Origin: 13-2-20CM-66-19 sp036273735
Lineage (GTDB): Bacteria; Pseudomonadota; Gammaproteobacteria; Steroidobacterales; Steroidobacteraceae
Length of the DNA stretch: 64,000 nt
NCBI GenBank assembly: GCA_036273735.1
Contig: DASUHA010000101.1
Coordinates: 1-64,000, forward strand
Direction: 5' to 3'
In this document: positions 52,016-60,589 of the stretch, in pieces
Layout: each line of letters opens with the position of its first letter
How positions within the stretch are numbered: the stretch's first letter is position 1
Made by a program: the position numbers and the translations under genes
Notes under the pieces: generated by a model
Seen by the model: the letters and a program-made list of their open reading frames with translations, nothing else
Databases searched by the model: none
What the model was told of the DNA's origin: nothing

Positions 52016-53512
52016 ATGATTCCAGGGGTACAGTCTTGGGCAACCGGCGCACCGTCACGGCCGGCGTCCTGGCTGGCGAGGGCCTCGTTGCGGCTCGTAT
52101 GCGCAGTGCTGCTGGTGGCCCTGTGGCTCGGCGCCTGTGTGAGCTACCACGCTCGGCCTCTGCACCCGCGGCAGAGTGTGCGGACGTTTGCGGCGCGACG
52201 CCTCGATGCACCCGCGCTGCGGGATGCGGTCACTGACCTCTTGCCACGGCCACCGGCGCAATGGCCGCCGGCGCGCTGGAACCGGGCTGATCTTCTGGCC
52301 GTCGCGCTCGCCGACAATCCGAGGCTGGCCGTCGCGCGTGCCGAGGTTGGGCGCACTCTGGCGCATCAGATCACGTCCGGTGAAAGGCCGAATCCGACCA
52401 TTGAGTTGCAGAGCGAGTACGCGCTGAATGACGTCAGGCCTTGGCTGTACGGCGTAAGCTTCGAGCTGCCGCTGCGCTCACCGACGCTTCAGCGCCTGGC
52501 AATCTCGGAGGCACAGATCGCCACGAGCCACGCACGCTGGCAATTGATGGGTGCGACCTGGACGGTGCGCAATGAGCTGATTGCCGCGCTCTCGGAATGG
52601 CAGGGCGCAATGCGCAGCCGCGCGCTGCTGGACACGCTGATCGGTGACCAGCGGCAGTTGCTGAAGCAGCAGCGCGCCCGTGTGCAAGCCGGAGAGGACG
52701 CACCTGCAACCTTGGTGGCAGTGCAGGATGCGCTCTTACAGGCGCAGCAGCAGCAGGGCGAGGCGCGCGCCGAGGCGCAGAGTGCACAAAGCGATGCCGC
52801 CGCAGCTCTGGGCGTACCGCCGCAGGCACTCGATGGTCTGCAGCTCGACTGGCCGGATTGGGGCGCGCCGCCACCCGTCGGCGCCGACAGCCTGCAGGCC
52901 GCGCGAACCACCGCATTGCTGTCGCGCGCTGACCTGTCGGCAGCAATCGATGACTATGCCGAAGCCGAGAATGAGCTGCGTCAGGCGGTCGCACGGCAGT
53001 ATCCGCAGATCACACCGACGCCGGGGTACTACTGGGATCATGGCATCAATAAGTTTCCGTTCGACGTCGGTCTGACCTTGCCGCTGTTCAACCGCAATCG
53101 GGGCGAGATCGCCGAGGCCCGTGCTGGCCGCGAGCTCGCCGGGCAGCGCATGCTGGCGCTGCAGGACTCGATTTACGGCCAGATCGCCGCTGCCGAGCGC
53201 GCCGAAGCCATTGCCCGCGACAATGAGCATGCGGCGCAGCAACGCCTCGACAGTGCGCAAGAGCAATTGCGGCAGGCCACGCTCGGCTTGAGGCTCGGTG
53301 CGATTGACCGGAGCGAGCAGCTTGCCGCCGGCATCAACGCCACCCGCGCACAGCTGGAGCTCCTGCAGACGCAGGCGCGCTGGCAGTCTGCGCGCGACGC
53401 CCTGGAGGATGCCGTGCGCGCACCGCTTTCCGGTCCGGAGCTGAGCATGCGGCACGCCCAGATCACACCTAATTCCAGCCACCGAGAATTCAGCACCGGA
53501 GCCCTCCCATGA
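52016..53512 (+). CDS. TolC/CusC-like outer-membrane efflux lipoprotein
   Basis: Outer-membrane channel of 498 residues of a tripartite efflux pump. Lipoprotein signal (RLVCAVLLVALWLGAC). Two long coiled-coil halves follow: RADLLAVALADNPRLAVARAEVGR ... EWQGAMRSRALLDTLIGDQRQLLKQQRARV, and AIDDYAEAENELRQAVARQYPQIT ... DNEHAAQQRLDSAQEQLRQATLGLRLGAIDRSEQLAA. PFDVGLTLPLFNRNRGEI is typical of metal-efflux CzcC/CusC proteins. The start at 52016 gives a proper signal; the frame extends upstream. It overlaps the adaptor gene by four bases (ATGA). Confidence 0.88.
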   Translation: MIPGVQSWATGAPSRPASWLARASLRLVCAVLLVALWLGACVSYHARPLHPRQSVRTFAARRLDAPALRDAVTDLLPRPPAQWPPARWNRADLLAVALADNPRLAVARAEVGRTLAHQITSGERPNPTIELQSEYALNDVRPWLYGVSFELPLRSPTLQRLAISEAQIATSHARWQLMGATWTVRNELIAALSEWQGAMRSRALLDTLIGDQRQLLKQQRARVQAGEDAPATLVAVQDALLQAQQQQGEARAEAQSAQSDAAAALGVPPQALDGLQLDWPDWGAPPPVGADSLQAARTTALLSRADLSAAIDDYAEAENELRQAVARQYPQITPTPGYYWDHGINKFPFDVGLTLPLFNRNRGEIAEARAGRELAGQRMLALQDSIYGQIAAAERAEAIARDNEHAAQQRLDSAQEQLRQATLGLRLGAIDRSEQLAAGINATRAQLELLQTQARWQSARDALEDAVRAPLSGPELSMRHAQITPNSSHREFSTGALP

Positions 53513-54483
53513 GGCCGCTGAAGTACCTGCTGCTGCCGGCTTGCGCCGCGCTCCTCGTGTCCGCCGCGCTGTATGCCCAGGACGAGGATGACTCGAAACC
53601 GACCCCGACCCCTCAGAGCAAAGCGCTCCCGACACTGAATGCCGAGCAGGAGCGTGCGGTCGGCATCGTCATCGCGACGGCTCCGGCCGCAAAGCCGCCG
53701 CAGCGCATCGATGCCTATGGCCGTGTACTCGATCCCTCGCAACTGGTGGCCGATGGCGGCCTGCTCGACTCCTCACGGGCCGCTGCCCAGGCAGCCGCAG
53801 CGGAGAGCTCGCGCCTGAAGCGGTTGTATCGTGGAGGGGCCGGGGCATCGCTGAAAGCGCTGCAGGCGGCCGAGGCGGCGCAGATCGAAGCGCAGGTTCG
53901 CGTCCGCCAGGCGCAGACCCAATTCCTGCTGCGCTGGGGACCGCTGGCGAAGCTCAGCGATGCGCAGCGAGCAAGGTTGATCGGGGAGCTCGCCGCCGGC
54001 CGCCAACTGCTGCTGCGCGCCGATCTGCCGGGGCGGCATAGCCTGGGAACGATGCCGAAGCAGGCGCTCGTCGATGTCGACGGCATCAGGGTACCGGCGC
54101 GCGTGCTCGGTCCGCTGCCGGAGGCGGCAGAGCAAATGCAGAGCGTCGGGTTGCTGTTGCAAATTCCGCAACCACCGGTCGGCCTCGGCCCGAGGGCGGA
54201 GCTGCCCGTCATGCTCGAGGGGAGCGACCGCGATGGCCGCGTGGTCCCGGATGGAGCTTTGCTCTACGGCGAGCAGGGCGTCTATGTCTACCATGCGCTG
54301 CCGAACAAGACGAAGGACGGCGATACGCAATTTGCGCCGCTCACGGTGACGCTGCTGCAACCGGTCGGCGACGGCTGGCTGGTGACCGGTCTTCATAGCG
54401 ATGACCGTATCGTGGTTCACGGCGCCGGCGTGCTGTGGTCACTGCAGGGGTTGGGCAACATCTCGGCCGAAGATACCGACTGA
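53509..54483 (+). CDS. short RND periplasmic adaptor (CusB/CzcB-like)
   Basis: Periplasmic adaptor of 324 residues linking the RND pump to the outer-membrane channel. Signal peptide MRPLKYLLLPACAALLVSAA. It has the hairpin region (AAAESSRLKRLYRGGAGASLKALQAAEAAQIEAQVRVRQAQ) and a C-terminal beta part (VVPDGALLYGEQGVYVYHAL, WLVTGLHSDDRIVVHGAGVLWS). It is clearly shorter than usual CusB/CzcB proteins (about 380-500 residues), with a reduced lipoyl/beta-barrel segment and no N-terminal metal-binding extension. It is coupled on both sides by overlapping stop/start codons. Confidence 0.8.
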   Translation: MRPLKYLLLPACAALLVSAALYAQDEDDSKPTPTPQSKALPTLNAEQERAVGIVIATAPAAKPPQRIDAYGRVLDPSQLVADGGLLDSSRAAAQAAAAESSRLKRLYRGGAGASLKALQAAEAAQIEAQVRVRQAQTQFLLRWGPLAKLSDAQRARLIGELAAGRQLLLRADLPGRHSLGTMPKQALVDVDGIRVPARVLGPLPEAAEQMQSVGLLLQIPQPPVGLGPRAELPVMLEGSDRDGRVVPDGALLYGEQGVYVYHALPNKTKDGDTQFAPLTVTLLQPVGDGWLVTGLHSDDRIVVHGAGVLWSLQGLGNISAEDTD

Positions 54484-57400
54484 TGCTCAGCGCCTTCGTC
54501 CGCGCCTCGCTGGCGCACCCGCGCATCGTCACGGCGCTATCGGTACTCATTGCGATGCTGGGGTTCGGCGCACTGCTCAATGCGCATTTCGACGTGTTCC
54601 CGGACTTCGCACCGCCGCATGTCTTGGTGCAGACAGAGGCGCCGGGGCTCGATGCGCAACAGGTCGAGGCGCTGGTGACGCGGCCGCTGGAGGGATTGCT
54701 GGAAGGTACGGAAGACGTCGCTACGGTGCGCTCGACGTCGAGCCAGGGCCTGTCCGCGATCCAGGTTGTCTTCAACTCCCGTGGTGATCCGTACCGGCAG
54801 CGCCAGGTGATCACCGAGCGGCTGGCGGAGGCCGCCGGCAGCCTGCCCGATGGCGTCGGCCCGCCGCTGCTGTCGCCGCTGTCGTCGTCGATGGAGTATC
54901 TGGTTCACTTCGGTTTCACCAGCGACCGTCTGACGCCGGTAGAGCTTCGTGGACTGGTGCGTTGGGTGATCACGCCGCAGATCCTCGCGGTACCGGGCGT
55001 TGCGCAGGCGCAGCTATTCGGTGGCGCCGAGCGCGAGCGCCAGGTCATGGTCGACCCGCAGAAGCTCGTGTCCGACGGATTGACTCTGGATGATGTGTTC
55101 AGTGCCACCCGGCGAGCCACCGAGCTGATCGGCGGCGGGTATATCGAGACGCCGTCACAGCGCATCGTACTGCGCGCGCAAGCACCGGGCGCAACACCGC
55201 AGGCGCTGTCGCAGTCGGTGCTGGCAACTCGCGGGAGCCTGCCGATCCAGCTCGGCGACGTCGCCACCGTGCAAGACGCTGCCGCGCCGCGTTTCGGCGA
55301 CGCAATCATCGGCAATCAGCCGGGCATACTCGTCGAGACCTCGACCCAGTACGGCGCCAACACGCTGACCGTCACGCGCGCCCTGGAACAGCGCTTGAAC
55401 CAGCTTGCTCCGGAGCTGAAAAGGCAGGGGGTGACCTACCACCCCGCGCTCCTGCGGCCGGCGAGCTTCATCGAGCGAGCGCTGACCCGGCTGCGCGCCT
55501 CGCTGCTCATCGGCGCCGTGCTGGTGGTGATTCTGCTGCTGGTGACGCTGCGTGACTGGCGCGGCGCGCTCATCTCGTTCTCGTCGATACCGCTTTCGCT
55601 GCTTGCGACGGTGTGGATTCTCGAGATGTTCGGGCTGTCGCTGAACACCATGAGCATCGGCGGTCTGGTGGTTGCGCTCGGTGTGGTCGTCGATGACGCA
55701 GTGATCGATGTCGAGAACATCACCCGCAGACGTCGCAACGCGGCTGCAGCCGGCGCCGAGCTCGACACCCGTCAGCTGTTCGTCAATGCCTCGCTCGAAG
55801 TACGGCTGCCGGTGTTCTATGCCACGGCCGCCGTGGCGGTGGCGTTCCTGCCGATCTTCATGCTCACCGGCATCCAGGGCACTTTTTTCCAGCCACTCTC
55901 GGTGGCTTTCCTGCTCGCCGTCGGTATTTCGCTGGTGGTAGCGATGAGCGCCACTCCGGCACTCTGCGCCGTGCTGATGCGTAAGCACAAGCCGGCGGCC
56001 GAGGCCAATTTCCTGCTTACGTGCAAGCGCTTCCAGCGGCGCACGATCGAAAGGCTCTACCGGCATCCGCGCATGGTGCTCGCGCTGGTGCTCGCCACCG
56101 GGCTCGCCGGTGCGGTGCTGCTGCCGCTCTTCGGCCAGCGTCTGCTGCCGGATTTTCGCGAGAACTATCTGATTGCCCATGCGAGCCTCCGGCCGGGCAT
56201 CTCTCTGCGCGAGACGACTCGAGTGGGCGAGCAGATCACCCGGCGGCTGGGGGCGATCCCCGGCGTCGAGAGCGTCGCCGAGCAGATCGGCCGTGCACAG
56301 AACGGACAGGATCCGGACGCGCCGAACATGAGCGAGTTCGAGATCCAGATCAACCCGGCCAAGGGCTACACGCCGAATGAGATCGAGGCGGCCATTCGCA
56401 AGGTTTTCGCCGCCTTCCCGAATCAGCTCACCGAGATCTACTCAGTCCTTGCCGAGCGGATTGGCGAGACCCTCTCGGGCGAGACCGCTCCTTTCTTCGT
56501 CAGCATATTCGGCAATGACCTGGATACCGATGATGCGGTGGCGGGCGAGATCGCCACGGTGCTGCAGAAACTGCCCCATGCCGGTGAGGTGCGGTTGCAG
56601 GTACCGTCGCGCGAGCCCGAGCTGCGGGTGCAACTGCGGCCGCAACGGCTGGCACTGTACGGCCTGCAGCCGAGCGACGTGCTGCAGGCGGTCAACGCGG
56701 CTTACCAGGGTACCGTCGTGGGTGAGCTCGCGCAGGCCGATCGCAGCATTCCGGTGACCGTGCGTATTGCCGGCGCGGGCGCCTCGCCACAGGCGGTGAG
56801 CGCGTTGCTGTTGCGCAGCCCAGAGGGCGCGGTGGTGCCGCTGTCCGCTGTTGCAACGCTCAGCGTGCAGCCGGGTCGTAGTCTGATCGACCACGAGGAC
56901 GGCCTGCGCCGCCAGGTCGTGACCGCAAATCCGACCACGTCGGACCAGACCGGTTTTGCCGCGGCGGCGCGCCAGGCGATTGCTGCGCATGTGAAGCTGC
57001 CGTCCGGTGTGTATCTGCGCTATGGCGGTGCGGCCGAAGCGCAGGTTGCTGCGGCGCACCAGCTCTATCTGCACGCGGGAGCGGCATTGGTGCTCATCGT
57101 ACTGTTGATGGCGTTGGCATTCGGCCATTCCCGTCACGTGATGTTGGTGCTCCTGGTGCTGCCGAGCACGCTGATCGGTGGTGTGGCCGCCTCGGCGATC
57201 ACGGGTGCGACCTTGACGTTGGGCGCGATGGTGGGCTTCGTCACGCTCTTCGGTATGGCGGCGCGCAACACCATCCTGCTGGTATCGCACTACGATCACC
57301 TGGTGCAGACGGAAGGTCAGAGCTGGGGGCTGGATACGGCGCTGCGCGGCTCCGAGGAACGGCTGACGCCAGTGCTGCTGACCGCGCTCATGACGGCCTT

Positions 57401-57566
57401 GGCACTTCTGCCCGTGGCGATTCAGCTGCATCAGCCCGGGCACGAGATCGAGGGGCCGATGGCGGTGGTGATCCTCGGAGGATTGGTGTCATCGACGATC
57501 GTCAGCCTGCTGCTGATGCCGCCGCTGGCGGCGCGCTGGCTGAAGCCCGAAGCCAGACCCCGGTAG
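54483..57566 (+). CDS. heavy-metal RND efflux pump, CusA/CzcA family
   Basis: Inner-membrane proton-driven pump of 1027 residues with 12 helices and two large periplasmic loops. It starts MLSAFVRASLAHPRIV and has NAHFDVFPDFAPPHVLVQTEAPGLDAQQVEALVT. The helix-4 motif ALGVVVDDAVIDVEN (about residue 400) fits the AxGxxxD pattern of HME-RND proteins more than the DFG pattern of CzcA. The C-terminal half shows GAMVGFVTLFGMAARNTILLVSHYDHL. Substrate may be Cu/Ag or another metal; the methionines of CusA cannot be aligned by eye. The start overlaps the adaptor stop (TGATG). Confidence 0.9.
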   Translation: MLSAFVRASLAHPRIVTALSVLIAMLGFGALLNAHFDVFPDFAPPHVLVQTEAPGLDAQQVEALVTRPLEGLLEGTEDVATVRSTSSQGLSAIQVVFNSRGDPYRQRQVITERLAEAAGSLPDGVGPPLLSPLSSSMEYLVHFGFTSDRLTPVELRGLVRWVITPQILAVPGVAQAQLFGGAERERQVMVDPQKLVSDGLTLDDVFSATRRATELIGGGYIETPSQRIVLRAQAPGATPQALSQSVLATRGSLPIQLGDVATVQDAAAPRFGDAIIGNQPGILVETSTQYGANTLTVTRALEQRLNQLAPELKRQGVTYHPALLRPASFIERALTRLRASLLIGAVLVVILLLVTLRDWRGALISFSSIPLSLLATVWILEMFGLSLNTMSIGGLVVALGVVVDDAVIDVENITRRRRNAAAAGAELDTRQLFVNASLEVRLPVFYATAAVAVAFLPIFMLTGIQGTFFQPLSVAFLLAVGISLVVAMSATPALCAVLMRKHKPAAEANFLLTCKRFQRRTIERLYRHPRMVLALVLATGLAGAVLLPLFGQRLLPDFRENYLIAHASLRPGISLRETTRVGEQITRRLGAIPGVESVAEQIGRAQNGQDPDAPNMSEFEIQINPAKGYTPNEIEAAIRKVFAAFPNQLTEIYSVLAERIGETLSGETAPFFVSIFGNDLDTDDAVAGEIATVLQKLPHAGEVRLQVPSREPELRVQLRPQRLALYGLQPSDVLQAVNAAYQGTVVGELAQADRSIPVTVRIAGAGASPQAVSALLLRSPEGAVVPLSAVATLSVQPGRSLIDHEDGLRRQVVTANPTTSDQTGFAAAARQAIAAHVKLPSGVYLRYGGAAEAQVAAAHQLYLHAGAALVLIVLLMALAFGHSRHVMLVLLVLPSTLIGGVAASAITGATLTLGAMVGFVTLFGMAARNTILLVSHYDHLVQTEGQSWGLDTALRGSEERLTPVLLTALMTALALLPVAIQLHQPGHEIEGPMAVVILGGLVSSTIVSLLLMPPLAARWLKPEARPR

Positions 57567-57581
57567 CCGGGAACGAAGCGG

Positions 57582-58073
57582 CTACGATCCCGCGCCAGCT
57601 GCAGCTTTCGACTGCGTGGCCTCTGCCTGCGGCGAAAACAGCCGCTGCAGAACCGGCGCCGCGCGCTCGAGCAAGCTGAACTCGGCGCTCGAGAGTCGCC
57701 GCAACGCCTGGCTCAGTACGGCCACCCGGCGCGCCCGTCCTGCCTCGAGCAGCCGCAACCCGCGCGGAGTTGCGAGGAGCTCGACCTTGCGGCGGTCTTG
57801 CGCCGAGCGCTTTCGCTCCACCAGGCCGGCCTGCTCGAGCCCATCGATGATGCGAGTCATCGTCGGGGGCCGCACCATCTCGATTTCCGCCAGATTCCCC
57901 AGTGTGCGCGGGCCGCCGAAGACCAGTACCGAAAGGGCAGAGGCCTGCGCGCTGCCGATCCGCATCGCATCATCCTGCCTGCGCACGTTGCGCAGCAGGT
58001 GGATGGCCGCGGAGTGAAGTCCCAGCGCGACCCGTTCCACGGGCATGGCTTGCAGTTGACGGGAGCGCGGCAT
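57582..58073 (-). CDS. MarR family transcriptional regulator
   Basis: DNA-binding repressor of 163 residues. Winged helix: QASALSVLVFGGPRTLGNLAEIEMVRPPTMTRIIDGLEQAGLVERKRSAQDRRKVELLATPRG, with the RSAQDRRK wing typical of MarR. N- and C-terminal helices serve for dimerisation. It is divergent from the VOC gene with a 52-base gap holding an inverted repeat, so it probably controls itself and the VOC gene. It is convergent with the RND pump. Confidence 0.9.
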   Translation of the reverse strand: MPRSRQLQAMPVERVALGLHSAAIHLLRNVRRQDDAMRIGSAQASALSVLVFGGPRTLGNLAEIEMVRPPTMTRIIDGLEQAGLVERKRSAQDRRKVELLATPRGLRLLEAGRARRVAVLSQALRRLSSAEFSLLERAAPVLQRLFSPQAEATQSKAAAGAGS

Positions 58074-58076
58074 ATC

Positions 58077-58102
58077 GTTAGCATACCTAATAATTAGCTA
58101 AC
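58077..58102. promoter_or_regulatory. inverted repeat, probable MarR operator
   Basis: GTTAGC (58077-58082) and GCTAAC (58097-58102) flank an AT-rich centre (ATACCTAATAATTA). It lies in the short gap between the divergent MarR and VOC genes. The TTAG/CTAA half-sites are of a kind bound by MarR proteins. It would overlap the promoters of both genes. Confidence 0.55.
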
Positions 58103-58125
58103 CTCATAGTGCCACGGAGACGCCC

Positions 58126-58482
58126 ATGACTCCAGTACTCGGTGTAGCACAGATCGCCCTGACGGTGACTGACCTGGCCAGAGCCAAGGCGTTCTACGCT
58201 GATCTCCTCGGACTCTCCCCGCTGTTCGACGCCGGGAAGATGAGCTTCCTCGATGCAGGGGGAGTCCGGATCATGCTCAGCGCGCAGGGTGGCAAGCCCG
58301 GGGATCGCGGCACCCTCGTTTACCTCAAGGTGGCGGACGTCAGGACGGCTCATGGGGAGCTGAGCGCCAAAGGCATTCATTTCGAGCAGCCGCCGCACGT
58401 CATCGGCCGTGCCGCAGACCGCGAAGTCTGGCTCGCATGGTGCTCGGACCCCGACGGCAATCTCATCGGACTGATGTCGTGA
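58126..58482 (+). CDS. VOC/glyoxalase-family protein
   Basis: Single VOC domain protein of 118 residues. LGVAQIALTVTDLARAKAFYADLLGLSPLF forms the first beta-alpha-beta module and EVWLAWCSDPDGNLIGLMS the second. Candidate metal ligands differ from glyoxalase I (Gln in VAQIAL instead of His), so it may be a binding or resistance protein rather than a lyase. It is divergent from the MarR gene and 10 bases before the exonuclease gene; probably induced when MarR releases the shared operator. Confidence 0.85.
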   Translation: MTPVLGVAQIALTVTDLARAKAFYADLLGLSPLFDAGKMSFLDAGGVRIMLSAQGGKPGDRGTLVYLKVADVRTAHGELSAKGIHFEQPPHVIGRAADREVWLAWCSDPDGNLIGLMS

Positions 58483-58492
58483 GGCGGCGATC

Positions 58493-59341
58493 GTGATCGT
58501 CGATCTCATCGATGGGACTTACGAGCTCTTCCGACACTTCTACGGACTGCGAAGATTCACCAAGGGCGCCGATAAGCCCCTCGGTGCGGTGGCCGGCGTG
58601 CTCACCACCGTGCTGCAGATGCTGGAGGAGGGCTCCACTCACCTTGGCGTCGCCACCGACCACGTGATCGAATCGTTTCGCAACGAGTTGTGGAGCGGGT
58701 ACAAGACGGGCGACGGCATCGATCCGGCACTACGGGCGCAATTCGAGCCCCTGGAGGAGGCCCTGCGCGCGCTCGGGATCCCGGTGTGGGCGATGGTGCA
58801 GCTGGAGGCCGACGATGCGCTCGCAACCGCCGCGCGGGTAGCATGCGATGACCCGCAGGTGCAGCAGGTCCGCATTTGGACACCGGACAAGGATCTCGCA
58901 CAGTGCGTGCGAGGCGATCGGGTCGTTCAGGTCGACCGGAAAGCCAAGGTCGTCCGGGGTGAGGAGGGCGTTCGCGCGAAATTCGGCGTGGATCCCCAGC
59001 GCATTCCAGATTACCTGGCGTTGGTAGGCGACAGCGCGGATGGCTACCCTGGAATCCCGGGCATCGGCGCGAAAGGTGCGGCAGGTCTGATCGCGCGTCA
59101 TGGCCCGATCGAGGACTTTGCGGCCGGTGTGCTCGGTGAGCGGCGCGAGCTCGCGTTGCTCTTCAAGACGCTCGCGACGCTGCGTACCGACGCTCCTATT
59201 TTCGCCAACGTGGCGGAGATCCGGTGGCAGGGTCCCACGGAGCGCTTTGCCGGTTGGACGGAGCGGATGGGAACGCCCAAGCTCCTCGCGCGAGCGCGGA
59301 CCGCCGCCGAGAGACTGACTTCACGGACCCTGTACGCCTAG
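58493..59341 (+). CDS. 5'-3' exonuclease / flap endonuclease family protein
   Basis: Protein of 282 residues with the PIN-like 5' nuclease fold and helix-hairpin-helix. MIVDLIDGTYELFRHFYG has the first metal Asp. QLEADDALATAA and TPDKDLAQCV carry the acidic cluster. LVGDSADGYPGIPGIGAKGAAGLIARHG is the H3TH DNA-binding motif. It resembles the stand-alone exonuclease domain of DNA polymerase I and bacterial Xni. The start is ATG or the GTG just before. It ends with TAG, and the next gene (oxidoreductase copy 2) continues in the same frame. Confidence 0.88.
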   Translation: MIVDLIDGTYELFRHFYGLRRFTKGADKPLGAVAGVLTTVLQMLEEGSTHLGVATDHVIESFRNELWSGYKTGDGIDPALRAQFEPLEEALRALGIPVWAMVQLEADDALATAARVACDDPQVQQVRIWTPDKDLAQCVRGDRVVQVDRKAKVVRGEEGVRAKFGVDPQRIPDYLALVGDSADGYPGIPGIGAKGAAGLIARHGPIEDFAAGVLGERRELALLFKTLATLRTDAPIFANVAEIRWQGPTERFAGWTERMGTPKLLARARTAAERLTSRTLYA

Positions 59342-59380
59342 ACTCCGCCAGCCGGCAAAACCACAAGCGAGATCGAGACC

Positions 59381-60589
59381 CTGAGCGGAAAGTCGAGTCC
59401 CAACCGAGAGCGCAGCTCTAGAGGCAACCGCTGGGACGTCATCGTGGTCGGTGCCGGCGTGTTTGGCGCGTGGACCGCCTGGAATTTCCTCAACAGGGGA
59501 AAGCGCGTACTTCTTCTCGATGCCGCCGGACCCGCCAATCCACGTGCCTCCTCTGGGGGTGAGTCGCGGCTGACGCGCACGGCCTATGGGGCGGATGAGG
59601 TCTACACGCGCATGGCATGGGAGTCGCTCCCGGAGTGGAAATGGCTCTCCGGGAGTGCGGATCTGCCCATTTTTCACGCAAACGGCGCGCTCTTTTTCTT
59701 CGAGAGCATGGCGCCGTATGCGGCCGACACCCTGGAGGTCCATCGCAAGCTGAGCCTCCCCATCGAGATGCTCGATCGCGCGCAGCTTTCGCGGCGTTTT
59801 CCGCAGTTTCACTGGGACGGAATCGAATTCGGGCTGTGGGAGCCCGATTTCGGGGCGCTGATGGCTCGCCGGTCCGTACAGGCATTGGTGGCGCGCTTCG
59901 TGGCAGCCGGCGGTGAGTACCGCCTGGCGCAGGTTGCGCCGCCACGTAACGCCTGGCCGCAGAACGATGCACTCGATGAGCTCGCGGTGGCCGGTGGCGA
60001 TCGCCTCCGGGCTTCGGATTACGTCTTCGCCGGCGGTGCCTGGCTACCGAAGCTCTTTCCCGACCTGCTCGCCTCGCGAATGTTCGTGACGCGCCAGGAG
60101 GTCTTCTTCTTTGCCGTACCGCCGGGGGATGCCCGGTTCGAGCCGCAGGCCATGCCGGGCTGGGTGGATTTCAACTTTGGCGACATGTTTTATGGCTTTC
60201 CCAATCTCGAGGCGCGCGGCGTCAAGATTGGCCGCGACGGGCACGGGCCGCCGATGGACCCGGATATCGGCGACCGTCTGCCCTCGGCGGAGCTCCTGGC
60301 GGCCGTGCGTGCTTACATGGCGCGTCGTTTTCCCGTACTCGCCCATTCGACTCTCAACGAGTTCCGGATCTGCCAATACGAGAACACCTCGGGCGGCGAT
60401 TTCCTCATCGATCGGCACGCGCGATGGCAGAACGTCTGGCTCGTGGGCGGCGGCTCGGGGCATGGCTTCAAACACGGGCCGGCCGTGGGCCGATATGCGG
60501 CGCAGCTCGTGAGCGGCGAGCAGGCTACACTGGAGCCCCGGTTCGGCCTGGCGAGCAAGGGCGAGAAGCAGCACCGCGCGGTGCACTAG
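59381..60589 (+). CDS. FAD-dependent oxidoreductase, DAO/sarcosine-oxidase-like (copy 2), start unclear
   Basis: Flavoprotein very similar to the gene at 24.3-25.7 kb: GVFGAWTAWNFLNRGKRVLLL, SSGGESRLTRTAYGADEVYTRMAWESL and C-terminal GSGHGFKHGPAVG, ending QHRAVH. The FAD strand is RWDVIVVGAGVFG. No ATG, GTG or TTG lies upstream of it: the frame is open back to the exonuclease TAG, with only CTG (59381) or ATC (59372) as possible rare starts. The GTG at 59444 would cut the first FAD strand. The Tat signal of copy 1 is absent. It is either a rare-start cytoplasmic enzyme or a degraded copy. It is convergent with, and overlaps by four bases, the CocE-type gene. Confidence 0.75.
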   Translation: MSGKSSPNRERSSRGNRWDVIVVGAGVFGAWTAWNFLNRGKRVLLLDAAGPANPRASSGGESRLTRTAYGADEVYTRMAWESLPEWKWLSGSADLPIFHANGALFFFESMAPYAADTLEVHRKLSLPIEMLDRAQLSRRFPQFHWDGIEFGLWEPDFGALMARRSVQALVARFVAAGGEYRLAQVAPPRNAWPQNDALDELAVAGGDRLRASDYVFAGGAWLPKLFPDLLASRMFVTRQEVFFFAVPPGDARFEPQAMPGWVDFNFGDMFYGFPNLEARGVKIGRDGHGPPMDPDIGDRLPSAELLAAVRAYMARRFPVLAHSTLNEFRICQYENTSGGDFLIDRHARWQNVWLVGGGSGHGFKHGPAVGRYAAQLVSGEQATLEPRFGLASKGEKQHRAVH

